Source: Chitinophaga pinensis
GTDB taxonomy: Bacteria; Bacteroidota; Bacteroidia; NS11-12g; UBA9320
Direction: 5' to 3'
Assembly: GCA_945907065.1 (NCBI GenBank)
Contig: CAMDSC010000009.1
Span: 1-64,000 of the forward strand
Length of the DNA: 64,000 nt
Shown here: piece after piece, positions 36,885 to 44,976 of the stretch
Layout: every line of letters begins with the position of its first letter
Numbering within the stretch: position 1 is the first letter of the stretch
The notes under the pieces: model-generated
Told to the model about the DNA's origin: nothing
The model's database searches: none
What the model saw: the letters and a program-made list of their open reading frames with translations, nothing else
Program-made: the position numbers and the translations under genes

Positions 36885-37454
36885 ATGGGAAAGATAATAA
36901 ATCAAGTAATTTTATTGGTAATGTTGGCTGGTTTCTCTTTGTCATCTTTTGCATATGGTGATGATGAAAAAAAAACAAATAGCAAAAAAAACAGTCATCT
37001 AAATCCGTTTAATAAAAAGCACACTGCTAGCTCAAAAGACAAAGAAGACACCCTTGTTTACGACAAAGCTCTTGAGGATACTTTAACTTTTGGCGACGGA
37101 AAAAGCTCAGATGATACCCTGATTTTTGCGGATGATGAAAAACAAATGATGGGTAAACCAAATAATAACAATCAAGGTGATGGCCATGATTTTTTATTAA
37201 CCAATTCATTTAAATCAATAGCTTTAACTTCTGTAATCTATCCTAATCCCTCGTTTGGAGAAGCCCGCCTGGAAATGGGTGCAGCAGATAACTCAACTAC
37301 TGAAATTATTGTAACCTCGCACGACGGAACCATTATAAAACGGGAGCATACCAAAGATACAAGTTATGAATTAACCAATTTGGCAGCCGGCAAATACATT
37401 GTAACTATTAAAAACGGAAACCAAACAGTTCAAAAGCGACTATTTGTGAAATAA
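36885..37454 (+). CDS. Secreted protein with T9SS type A tail
   Basis: 189 residues. The signal peptide ends near SSFAYG. The middle is acidic and Ser/Asp-rich, likely disordered, with two similar short units (LTFGDGKSSDDTLIFADDEK). The C-terminal ~75 residues are a type A T9SS sorting domain: VIYPNPSFGEARLEM, then NLAAGKYIVTIKNG, ending VQKRLFVK. It is the smallest cargo of the window. Tightly upstream of the LytS-like gene (15 bases), so it may be co-transcribed with signalling genes. Confidence 0.85.
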   Translation: MGKIINQVILLVMLAGFSLSSFAYGDDEKKTNSKKNSHLNPFNKKHTASSKDKEDTLVYDKALEDTLTFGDGKSSDDTLIFADDEKQMMGKPNNNNQGDGHDFLLTNSFKSIALTSVIYPNPSFGEARLEMGAADNSTTEIIVTSHDGTIIKREHTKDTSYELTNLAAGKYIVTIKNGNQTVQKRLFVK

Positions 37455-37469
37455 GTCTTATAATTGCGT

Positions 37470-38024
37470 ATGCAAGATGAGGCCCATACTTTACGTTCTT
37501 TGACGTTATTTGTGTCGTCACACTTTATGTTTAATGTACTTGGGAAATTACAATCTGAGATATTGAGCGGGGAAAAACGGGAAGCTGTTTCTACATTAAC
37601 CGATTATTCAAAACTACTTCGACAAGCCTGCTCTTTTGGCTCAAAAGAAAAAATTTCAATGGCCGAAGAGAAACAGTTTTTAGAAAACTATTTAAAACTG
37701 GAAAAAGCACGATTTGGTGATAAACCCTTCTTGTATTCCATTATTGGGTTTGATACTGAGGTGGTTTTTATAGAACCTTTTATAATACAACCCTTTGTTG
37801 AATTGGCGCTACTCGGAAGTTTGGGCAGTGAAAACAATACTATAAATGTCATATTTGATGCTGCACAAAACTCCATTCGCATCGATTCTGTAATGCTAAA
37901 CATGGAAATTCATGAAAAGCTTGCAGAAAAATGCGAAGTAGCCAATCAAAGGTTAAACTTTTTTAATCATTCGTTTCAAATTTCAGAAACAGAAAACCGA
38001 TATTTACAAAAAATTTCATTATAA
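37470..38024 (+). CDS. LytS-like histidine-kinase core without ATP-binding motifs (pseudokinase)
   Basis: 184 residues from ATG (an in-frame TTG six bases earlier is unlikely). The phosphoacceptor-type motif SSHFMFNVLGKLQSEI matches the LytS/His_kinase signature NPHFIFNSLNSIQ, and KQFLENYLKLEKARFGD matches the LytS linker. The ATP-binding N box (LQPYVENAVIHG in the nearby kinase) reads IQPFVELALLGS, so Asn and His are lost, and DNGIG is replaced by IDSVMLN. Without N and G boxes it should not bind ATP. No membrane segments, so it is soluble. It may dimerise with, or receive phosphate from, a true LytS kinase. Followed 2 bases later by SIMPL. Confidence 0.65.
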   Translation: MQDEAHTLRSLTLFVSSHFMFNVLGKLQSEILSGEKREAVSTLTDYSKLLRQACSFGSKEKISMAEEKQFLENYLKLEKARFGDKPFLYSIIGFDTEVVFIEPFIIQPFVELALLGSLGSENNTINVIFDAAQNSIRIDSVMLNMEIHEKLAEKCEVANQRLNFFNHSFQISETENRYLQKISL

Positions 38025-38026
38025 CT

Positions 38027-38761
38027 ATGAACCGTTCAAATCTAATAATTGCAGTAGTCTTAGGCATTTCATTCATTGTTGGAAGTTGGTTTATTAGCAA
38101 TATGCTAAAAAAGAAAAACCAAACCAATGATGTAATTCTAGTTACCGGTTTGGCTGAAGAAAATTTCAGTTCTGACCTAATCGTTTGGACCGGCTCTTTC
38201 AATAGGGTTACCATGGATTTAAAAGAATCCTATAAACTTTTGAAAACCGATGAAAACCTTGTAAAAAACTACCTTGAAGAAAAAGGGATACGGAACAATG
38301 AAATGGTTTTTTCATCGGTTTCCATCAATCAGGATTATGAATATGTAACCGAAGTGGGTGGCGGAAGCCACCGAGTTTTTAATGGGTATCGATTGGTTCA
38401 AACAGTGAGAGTAGAATCGAAAGATGTTCCTAAGATAGAAAAAATATCACGTGAAGTTACAGAACTTATTGATCGTGGGGTTGAACTAAACTCAGATGCT
38501 CCGGCTTACTATTATACCAAATTAGCAGATTTAAAAATAAAAATGATAGCCAATGCCACCAAAGATGCCCGCGAACGGGCCGAAAAAGTAGCAGAAAACG
38601 CCAAGGCTAAACTTGGCCAGTTGCAACAAGCAGATATGGGTATATTCCAAATTACGGCACAAAATTCGTCAGAAGAATATTCTTGGGGAGGAACTTTAAA
38701 TACAACTTCCAAAGAAAAAACAGCGTCTATTACCATGAAGTTAAAATTTTCAACCCATTAA
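38027..38761 (+). CDS. SIMPL-domain (DUF541) periplasmic protein
   Basis: 244 residues. One N-terminal membrane anchor (~7-24) then a SIMPL/DUF541 domain: VILVTGLAEENFSSDLIVWTG, NYLEEKGI, and an end-of-domain ARERAEKVAENAKAKLG. Related proteins (E. coli YggE, human SIMPL) have roles in stress signalling but no catalytic motif. It is probably periplasmic, anchored by the N-terminus. Two bases after the LytS-like gene, so co-transcribed. Confidence 0.88.
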   Translation: MNRSNLIIAVVLGISFIVGSWFISNMLKKKNQTNDVILVTGLAEENFSSDLIVWTGSFNRVTMDLKESYKLLKTDENLVKNYLEEKGIRNNEMVFSSVSINQDYEYVTEVGGGSHRVFNGYRLVQTVRVESKDVPKIEKISREVTELIDRGVELNSDAPAYYYTKLADLKIKMIANATKDARERAEKVAENAKAKLGQLQQADMGIFQITAQNSSEEYSWGGTLNTTSKEKTASITMKLKFSTH

Positions 38762-38843
38762 CTCTTTATGTTTTAGCTAAAAGGAGGTGCAGATTGAAAA
38801 CCGTTAAATTGTTGAAATGTTATCAGGTTTTTTATAATAATGT

Positions 38844-38879
38844 ATTAACCTAATAACAAATATCCATTAACCTAATAAC
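38844..38879. promoter_or_regulatory. LytTR-type operator: 14-bp direct repeat, 22-bp period
   Basis: The 14-mer ATTAACCTAATAAC occurs exactly twice, at 38844-38857 and 38866-38879, start to start 22 bases (two helical turns), just before the ATG of the LytTR regulator at 38887. On the minus strand each copy contains TAGGTTAAT, an 8/9 match to the published LytTR half-site [TA][AC][CA]GTTN[AG][TG]. The half-sites are separated by 13 bases, within the known spacing. Probably an autoregulatory site. Inference from sequence only. Confidence 0.5.
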
Positions 38880-38886
38880 CACACCC

Positions 38887-39627
38887 ATGATAACCGCACT
38901 TATTGTAGACGACGAAGCAGCAAGCCGTAATGGTTTAGCACAGCTTATCAGCGAATTTATTCCTGAAGTGAAAGTAGTTGGAAAAGCAGATTCTGTTCGC
39001 AGTGCCATCGATCAAATAAATGCCCTAAACCCGGATATTGTTTTTTTGGATGTGGAAATGCCCGGCAAGGATGGGTTTGATTTAATACACGAAACCGAGC
39101 CGGCAGATTTTGAAGTAATATTTACCACAGCCCATGAGCAATATGCTTTAAAGGCTATCAAGGCCAGCGCCATTGATTATTTGCTAAAACCTATAAATCC
39201 GGAAGAACTAGCAAATGCTGTAAAAAAGGTTCAAGAAAAAAAGGAATCGGGTAATAAAAAACTGGAAACCTTTATGAGCCATGTAGGCGATAAAAAACGT
39301 GAGCCGCAATTGGCCATAAGTACCATGGAAGGTTTAATATTTATCAAACTTGCCAATATTCTGTATTGCCGTGGCGACGGAGCTTACACCTTTTTCTTTT
39401 TAAAAACCGGTGAAAAAATAATCGCTTCAAAAAACCTCAAAGAATTTGAAGGCATATTGTGTGAACATGGTTTTTTCAGAACTCATAAATCCTACATCAT
39501 ACAATTGGCCGAAATGAAACGCTACATAAAAGGCGATGGTGGCCATGTAATCATGAGCAACGGTGAAACAGTGGATGTTTCAAAACGTCGAAAAGAAAGT
39601 TTTGTTCACGCTTTGGCTGAATTGTAA
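38887..39627 (+). CDS. LytTR-family response regulator
   Basis: 246 residues. A receiver domain (1-~120) with acidic pair DDE at ~8-10, phosphoacceptor Asp at ~55 (VFLDVEMP), Thr and Lys (LLKPINP). The C-terminal LytTR DNA-binding domain has the signature FFRTHKSYIIQLAEM and a basic VDVSKRRKESFVHAL. It should bind direct repeats, probably the ones upstream of itself. It is 44 bases before the LytS sensor gene, a typical LytSR arrangement. Confidence 0.95.
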   Translation: MITALIVDDEAASRNGLAQLISEFIPEVKVVGKADSVRSAIDQINALNPDIVFLDVEMPGKDGFDLIHETEPADFEVIFTTAHEQYALKAIKASAIDYLLKPINPEELANAVKKVQEKKESGNKKLETFMSHVGDKKREPQLAISTMEGLIFIKLANILYCRGDGAYTFFFLKTGEKIIASKNLKEFEGILCEHGFFRTHKSYIIQLAEMKRYIKGDGGHVIMSNGETVDVSKRRKESFVHALAEL

Positions 39628-39671
39628 AAATTTATAGTAATGGCTCATAAAATATCATTTACCCCAAGCTG

Positions 39672-42600
39672 ATGTTGACAAGAGCCATCCTGTTTTCTTT
39701 ACTTCTATTTTTTGGGCAAATTTCACAAGCCCAAAAAGACCTCATACGGTTTCAAAATATTACCATTGACAATGGGCTGGCTCAAGGTTCCATTACCGGA
39801 ATAGTGCATGGAAATGACCGGTATATTTGGATTGCCACAGCCGATGGACTTCACCGTTATGATGGCTATAACTTTAAAATTTATAGAAACGACCCTCAAA
39901 ACAAACATTCACTGCCCGATAATTACATCAGTTGCTTGTTTGAAGACAGTAAAGGTAATTTGGTAATCGGATTGTTTAGTGGCGAAGTCTGTATTTTAAA
40001 TAAAAACAGTTCAACGTTTAAAGAACTAAAAATAAATCAAGGCCAAAATCTGGAAACGGCCGATCCTGTAACCTGCATAAATGAAGACGGCAAAGGGAAT
40101 TACCTGATTGGTTATGATGGTGGTGGATTGGTAAAATATGACACAGCAAAACATCAAAGCAAAACCTTTAAAACAGAGCTCTCCGCTGAATTGAGAAGCA
40201 ATACCATTAAGTGTATTATTAAAGACAACTATACCGGCAATTTTTGGATTGGCACTTCCATGGGATTGTATAAATACAATGCCAATATGGAATCAATTAA
40301 ACAATTTAAAACAACCAGTAAATTAGATTCTCAAGGTATTACAACAGTTTTAACTCCTGAACCTGACAAAATTTTTATAGGAACTTATGGCCAAGGGCTT
40401 TATCAATATATCCGTGGTGGCGATTCGGCGGTAAGATTAAAATTGCCCAAAAGCAAAGGCACTCGTATTATTTCTTTTCTTAAAAAAACACCCAATCGCA
40501 ACGAAATATGGATAGGAACTTCAGGAGGAATTTATAAATGGGAAGGGCCAAGTATTACCCTTTATACCAACAATCCACTGAACCCTGAAAGTTTGGTGGA
40601 CAATAATACCCAAACAGCTACTATTGATAAATTTGGTTCATTGTGGGTTGGCACCATGAATGGATTAAGCCGATTTGACCGAAGACTTAAGCTTTTCAAT
40701 TTGTTTAGAGAATTTAAATGGAAAGACTCCTTGCTTAACAATGTTGTTTATTGCATTTATGAAGATCCTTCTCAAACAATATGGATGGGAACTCAAAGTT
40801 CGGGCATTATAAAATTTAACCCTGAAACTGAGGAAATAACGGCATGGCCTGTAATAACTGCTCCCGGCATTGAAACCAAAATGGTAAGATCAATTTATAA
40901 AGACCGCTCAGGTCAGTTATGGATAGGCTCGCGCGATAAAGGATTGTTTAAATTTTACCCTGGACAAAACCATTTTGAACAAGTTAAAGGTGTGAAAGGT
41001 TATGAAATTAGCAGTATTACTGTTCGGTATATTTTTGAGGACAAGGCGGGTGTTTTATGGATTGGAACGGCCAATGGGCTTAATAAATACGACCGAAAAA
41101 CCAACCATTTTGAAGTTTACAGAGCCGTTAAAGAATCTCCAAACAATAACAGTATTTATCAAATCGGTGAATCGGCTGATGGCCGTTTTCTTTATCTGGC
41201 TTGCTTTAGGGGAGGGTTTCAAATTTTTAACAAAGCGGATAAAACCTTTAAATTATTTACCACCAATTTACCTATTAAAAATAATATCGGAAAAAGCTAT
41301 GCCATGTGTTTTGAAATGCTTGGCAAAGACAGTGTAATGGTGGGAACCTATGGCGGCGGATTATGTATTATAAATGTTGAAACAGGCAAATCGCGAAGCA
41401 TTACAGAAAAGCAAGGGTTAGCAAACAATTCGGTTTATGGAATTTTAAGACAAGGCGATATTTTTTGGCTTTCTACCAATAGGGGGCTATCAAGCTTTAA
41501 TATTAGAAACAATTTTATTCGAAATTTTGGAATAAAAAACTATATCCAAAGCAATGAATACAATGAAGGTGCTTATTGCAAAACAAGTGATGGAACCTTT
41601 TATTTTGGGGGAGTAAACGGGTTTAATTATTTTAAACCTTCCAATTTCCCATCTGGCAATGAAACCTATAAAACAGAGATTACAGGAATAAAAAAAGGCG
41701 ATGCCGAAGTTCCTTTTTTGACAGATAAAAAAGGAGAACGGTTTATAAAACTGAACTATAACGACAATCTTATTTCCTTTGAATTTGCTACCCTTAATTT
41801 CATTTCAACCAATGCCAATCAGTATGCTTATAAATTAGAAGGCTTTGATGATAACTGGATAAAAGCCGGCAATCGCACCACGGCTTATTATACAAAGTTA
41901 TCACCTGGTCATTATACTTTTCGAGTAAAGGCACTTGCTGCAGATTCTCTCTCCCAAAATCCGGGAGCCTTTATAAATATTATTATAGAACCTCCATTTT
42001 GGCAAACGTGGTGGTTTTATTCTATCATCGTTTTAATTATCGTAGGTATCGTTTATATGGTAATAAAATGGAGAACCAGTGTTATTAATAAAAACTACAG
42101 TCATAAGCTTGCCGAGTTGGAACTAAAGGCTTTACGAAGCCAAATGAATCCTCATTTTATTTTCAATTCGCTTAATAGTATTCAGTATTTTATACTTAAA
42201 AAAGAACCAAAGGATGCCTATAATTATTTAACAAAATTTAGCAGCTTGATGCGCATGATACTTCAAAATTCTAAACACAAGTCTATTAGCCTGCAAGCGG
42301 AACACGATTGGCTAAAAACGTATTTGGAACTTGAAAATTTGAGGATGGAAAACACACTGGATTTTAGTATTACCATTGATAAAAAATTACATCCTGATAG
42401 AATTTATGTGCCTACAATGGTATTGCAACCCTATGTAGAAAATGCGGTTATTCATGGTTTATTACCCAAGCAAGGAGGCCGAAAACTTACCATTGAAATA
42501 CTAGCCGAAGGACAAAACCTGAAATGTATTATTACCGACAATGGCATTGGCCGAACATCATCACACGAACTTAATAAAACACGCCTAAAACATCATGAAA

Positions 42601-42767
42601 GCACCGCCATGAATCTTACCAAAGACCGCTTGGCAATACTGAATATTGAAACCGGAAATGGTGTAGGACCCAATGTTATAGATATGTTTGACGAACACGG
42701 AAATTCAATTGGAACCAAAGTGGAGTTGATATTACCTTTGATTATTCAAAATGATGGGGCGAATTAA
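39672..42767 (+). CDS. Propeller-sensor LytS-type histidine kinase
   Basis: 1031 residues. A signal peptide (~1-20), then periplasmic sensing by two-component regulator propeller repeats (many IWIGT / LWIGS units, residues ~25-640), a Y_Y_Y module (~690-760), one membrane helix (~770-790) and the LytS-type kinase: phosphoacceptor in SQMNPHFIFNSLNSI (~828), N box QPYVENAVIHG (~920), DNGIGR. It lacks the receiver and AraC parts of Bacteroides hybrid systems. With flanking response regulators it forms a classical LytSR system. The ligand is unknown. Confidence 0.95.
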   Translation: MLTRAILFSLLLFFGQISQAQKDLIRFQNITIDNGLAQGSITGIVHGNDRYIWIATADGLHRYDGYNFKIYRNDPQNKHSLPDNYISCLFEDSKGNLVIGLFSGEVCILNKNSSTFKELKINQGQNLETADPVTCINEDGKGNYLIGYDGGGLVKYDTAKHQSKTFKTELSAELRSNTIKCIIKDNYTGNFWIGTSMGLYKYNANMESIKQFKTTSKLDSQGITTVLTPEPDKIFIGTYGQGLYQYIRGGDSAVRLKLPKSKGTRIISFLKKTPNRNEIWIGTSGGIYKWEGPSITLYTNNPLNPESLVDNNTQTATIDKFGSLWVGTMNGLSRFDRRLKLFNLFREFKWKDSLLNNVVYCIYEDPSQTIWMGTQSSGIIKFNPETEEITAWPVITAPGIETKMVRSIYKDRSGQLWIGSRDKGLFKFYPGQNHFEQVKGVKGYEISSITVRYIFEDKAGVLWIGTANGLNKYDRKTNHFEVYRAVKESPNNNSIYQIGESADGRFLYLACFRGGFQIFNKADKTFKLFTTNLPIKNNIGKSYAMCFEMLGKDSVMVGTYGGGLCIINVETGKSRSITEKQGLANNSVYGILRQGDIFWLSTNRGLSSFNIRNNFIRNFGIKNYIQSNEYNEGAYCKTSDGTFYFGGVNGFNYFKPSNFPSGNETYKTEITGIKKGDAEVPFLTDKKGERFIKLNYNDNLISFEFATLNFISTNANQYAYKLEGFDDNWIKAGNRTTAYYTKLSPGHYTFRVKALAADSLSQNPGAFINIIIEPPFWQTWWFYSIIVLIIVGIVYMVIKWRTSVINKNYSHKLAELELKALRSQMNPHFIFNSLNSIQYFILKKEPKDAYNYLTKFSSLMRMILQNSKHKSISLQAEHDWLKTYLELENLRMENTLDFSITIDKKLHPDRIYVPTMVLQPYVENAVIHGLLPKQGGRKLTIEILAEGQNLKCIITDNGIGRTSSHELNKTRLKHHESTAMNLTKDRLAILNIETGNGVGPNVIDMFDEHGNSIGTKVELILPLIIQNDGAN

Positions 42768-42780
42768 GAATAAAAAGAAC

Positions 42781-42850
42781 AGCGAGGCGCGAAGTTCATG
42801 GAGAGATGCTAAGAGTATTCAGGTCTCTCTGTATTCTCTTTGCCTCTGCT
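42781..42850. repeat. Imperfect inverted repeat between sensor and second regulator
   Basis: The left part GCGAGGCGCGAAGTTCATGG with GAGAGA and the right part TCTCTCTGTATTCTCTTTGC with CTCTGC roughly pair as inverted arms (GAGGC/GCCTC, GAGAGA/TCTCTC). It resembles eroded dispersed intergenic elements of Bacteroidota; copies elsewhere were not seen in the window. Confidence 0.3.
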
Positions 42851-42872
42851 TTAAAATCAAGACCTTTAGCCA

Positions 42873-43598
42873 ATGAGAAGAGCAGTAATAGTAGACGACG
42901 AACCCAAAAGTATTGAAGTATTAAAAACACTAGTCGAATGTTTTATTGAAGGGATTGAAATAGTTGGCACTGCCAATGATATTGAAACAGCTATTCAGGT
43001 TATAGAAAACACAAAACCCGACATTGCTTTTTTGGATATTACCCTTAAAGAAGGAGATTCGTTTCAAATACTAAAAAGGCTTAAAAAAATAGATTTTGAT
43101 GTGGTTTTTATAACCGCTTATGATGAATATACCACCCGAGCCTTGAGCTATTCGGGCATTCATTGTTTATACAAACCCATTGATATTTCAGAGTTTGAAA
43201 ATACCTTGGCTCAACTAAATACCAGAAGTGAACAAATGGGAGATGCCATCGAAATAGCCCGTCAACTGTTGCAAAGCAAGTTTACCCAAATACCTGTGAT
43301 TACCGAGAAAGGCTTACTTTACATTACTCCTGAGCAAATAAATTATATGGAATCTCATAATGGTGGAAGTCAAATTTATTTTAATGATTTTAAACGTTTG
43401 GTTACCAATAAACCTTTGGCTGATTTAGCCGCGGTAATGGAAAACAGCTCGTTTTCATTAATCCGAAACGACCTTTTAATTAATCTTAAAAATATTGTAG
43501 TTGAAAAAACCAAACCCGGCAAAGTCATTTTCAGTTCGGGTGCTGAACTACGAATGGAACCCGAAGAAGTAAATAAATTATTGAGAATGCTTGGTTAG
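42873..43598 (+). CDS. Response regulator with degenerate LytTR output
   Basis: 241 residues. The receiver is intact (VDDE at ~7-10, Asp ~55 in FLDITLK, Thr, and Lys in YKPID). The LytTR part keeps the strand pattern (LLYITPEQINYMESHNGG; FSLIRNDLLINLKNIV) but the basic recognition end, VDVSKRRKESF in the first regulator, is replaced by LRMEPEEVNKLL. The DNA-binding surface is likely weakened. It may act as phosphate sink, heterodimer partner or alternate-target regulator. It is 105 bases after the sensor gene. Confidence 0.85.
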   Translation: MRRAVIVDDEPKSIEVLKTLVECFIEGIEIVGTANDIETAIQVIENTKPDIAFLDITLKEGDSFQILKRLKKIDFDVVFITAYDEYTTRALSYSGIHCLYKPIDISEFENTLAQLNTRSEQMGDAIEIARQLLQSKFTQIPVITEKGLLYITPEQINYMESHNGGSQIYFNDFKRLVTNKPLADLAAVMENSSFSLIRNDLLINLKNIVVEKTKPGKVIFSSGAELRMEPEEVNKLLRMLG

Positions 43599-43740
43599 AT
43601 ATTTGATTTTTAGTTCAGAGTACAAAGAAATCTCACATGGCGTACCTCGGTACTCAAAGTCTCATATATCTGTTCTCTCTAAAAATTTATTAACAGATTC
43701 ATTCATTCAAATTCATTTCATTTAATTTCCCAAAAAATTA

Positions 43741-44295
43741 ATGGCTCAAATGAAGATTATTGGTATTACAGGAACTTTGGGGGCAGGCAAGGGAACCATA
43801 GTGGATTACTTAACCACCCATCATGGGTTTAAACACTTTTCGGTTAGGGGCTATTTAATAAAAATAATTAACCAAAAGGGTATGGAAGTGAACCGCGACA
43901 GCATGGTAGCTATAGCCAATGAACTTAGAGCGACTAATAGCCCAAGTTTTATTGCCGAAGAATTATTTAAAGAAGCAATGGAAAGCGGCCAAAATTGCAT
44001 TATTGAAAGCATCAGAACCCTCGGGGAGGTAAATGCCCTAAAGGCCAAAGGCAATTTCAGTTTATTTGCTGTAGATGCCAACCGCAAACTGCGCTATGAG
44101 CGGATTGTAGAACGAGCCTCAGAAACCGATAGAATATCCTTCGACACCTTTGTAGAAAATGAAGAACGGGAAATGAACTCCATCGACCCAAACAAACAAA
44201 ATATAGCGGCTTGCATGATATTGGCGGATTATACATTTACCAACGATGGCAGCCTTGAGAAGTTGTATAAGGATATAGATTTAGTATTGGGGTAG
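43741..44295 (+). CDS. Small P-loop NMP-kinase-like protein
   Basis: 184 residues. P-loop ITGTLGAGKGTIVDYL at ~8-20. A CMP/dNMP-kinase-like lid (KLRYERIVERASETDRIS) follows. It resembles COG0237/dephospho-CoA kinase-type and phage deoxynucleoside-monophosphate-kinase-like proteins but is not any well-known member. It is 77 bases before a dCMP deaminase gene on the same strand, which suggests a role in deoxynucleotide supply. This is inference. Confidence 0.7.
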   Translation: MAQMKIIGITGTLGAGKGTIVDYLTTHHGFKHFSVRGYLIKIINQKGMEVNRDSMVAIANELRATNSPSFIAEELFKEAMESGQNCIIESIRTLGEVNALKAKGNFSLFAVDANRKLRYERIVERASETDRISFDTFVENEEREMNSIDPNKQNIAACMILADYTFTNDGSLEKLYKDIDLVLG

Positions 44296-44372
44296 GGAAA
44301 ATAAAAATTTGAAATGTATCTACTTGAAATTTCAAGTTTGCAATTCAAACTTAATTAGCAAAAAACAAAACA

Positions 44373-44876
44373 ATGACCGATAAAAAAGAAGTTCACTACA
44401 TGCGCCCAACCTGGGACGAATATTTTATGGAAGTGATGGAAGCCATAAGCAAACGGGCCACTTGTGGCCGAGGCCGCAGTGGCTGCGTTATAGCCCGTGA
44501 TAACCAACTGTTGGTTACAGGTTATGTAGGTTCACCTGTTGGATTACCACATTGCGATGAGGTGGGTCACCAAATGAAAAAAATGATTCATGAGGACGAC
44601 AGCATTACCGAGCATTGTGTAAGAACGGTTCATGCCGAGCAAAATGCCATTTGCCAAGCCGCCAAAAACGGTGTGGCTTTGGATGGCGCCACTTTATATT
44701 GCCGCATGACACCTTGCCGCGTATGTGCCATGCTAATTATCAATTGTGGTATAAAACGAGTGGTGTGTGAACGCAAGTACCACTCAGGTGGCGAAAGTGA
44801 AGCCATGTTTAAAACAGCCGGGGTAAAATTGGAGTTTTTTCACGAGGAAGTGCAAACTTATGAGAAGCATAAATAG
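44373..44876 (+). CDS. Deoxycytidylate (dCMP) deaminase
   Basis: 167 residues. Zinc-binding deaminase core: first His and catalytic Glu in VHAEQNAICQAAKNG (~86-100), and the two Cys ligands in MTPCRVCAMLIIN (~112-124). The N-terminus has an extra Cys-bearing ATCGRGRSGCVI stretch typical of the ComE/dCMP deaminase group. It should convert dCMP to dUMP for dTTP synthesis. The preceding kinase-like gene may cooperate. Confidence 0.92.
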   Translation: MTDKKEVHYMRPTWDEYFMEVMEAISKRATCGRGRSGCVIARDNQLLVTGYVGSPVGLPHCDEVGHQMKKMIHEDDSITEHCVRTVHAEQNAICQAAKNGVALDGATLYCRMTPCRVCAMLIINCGIKRVVCERKYHSGGESEAMFKTAGVKLEFFHEEVQTYEKHK

Positions 44877-44945
44877 GTGCTAATACCCTAACTAAACAAT
44901 ACCTTTTTACGCTTTTTGTGTAACGGTATTTATAGCAAGACCAAT

Positions 44946-44953
44946 TACCTTTG
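44946..44953 (+). promoter_or_regulatory. Candidate -7 element TACCTTTG
   Basis: TACCTTTG fits TAnnTTTG. It would start transcription near 44960, making the ATG at 44977 the first usable start of the DUF4139 gene. Confidence 0.35.
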
Positions 44954-44976
44954 TGATGCAAATTTTAAAGCTTTTT

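Noticed and set aside
38449-38464. CACGTG core in AATATCACGTGAAGTT
   Set aside because: 10 of 16 matches to parS; the palindrome is broken.
43641-43656. Small hairpin GTACC-TC-GGTAC
   Set aside because: Five-bp stem without T-run; too weak for a terminator or element call.
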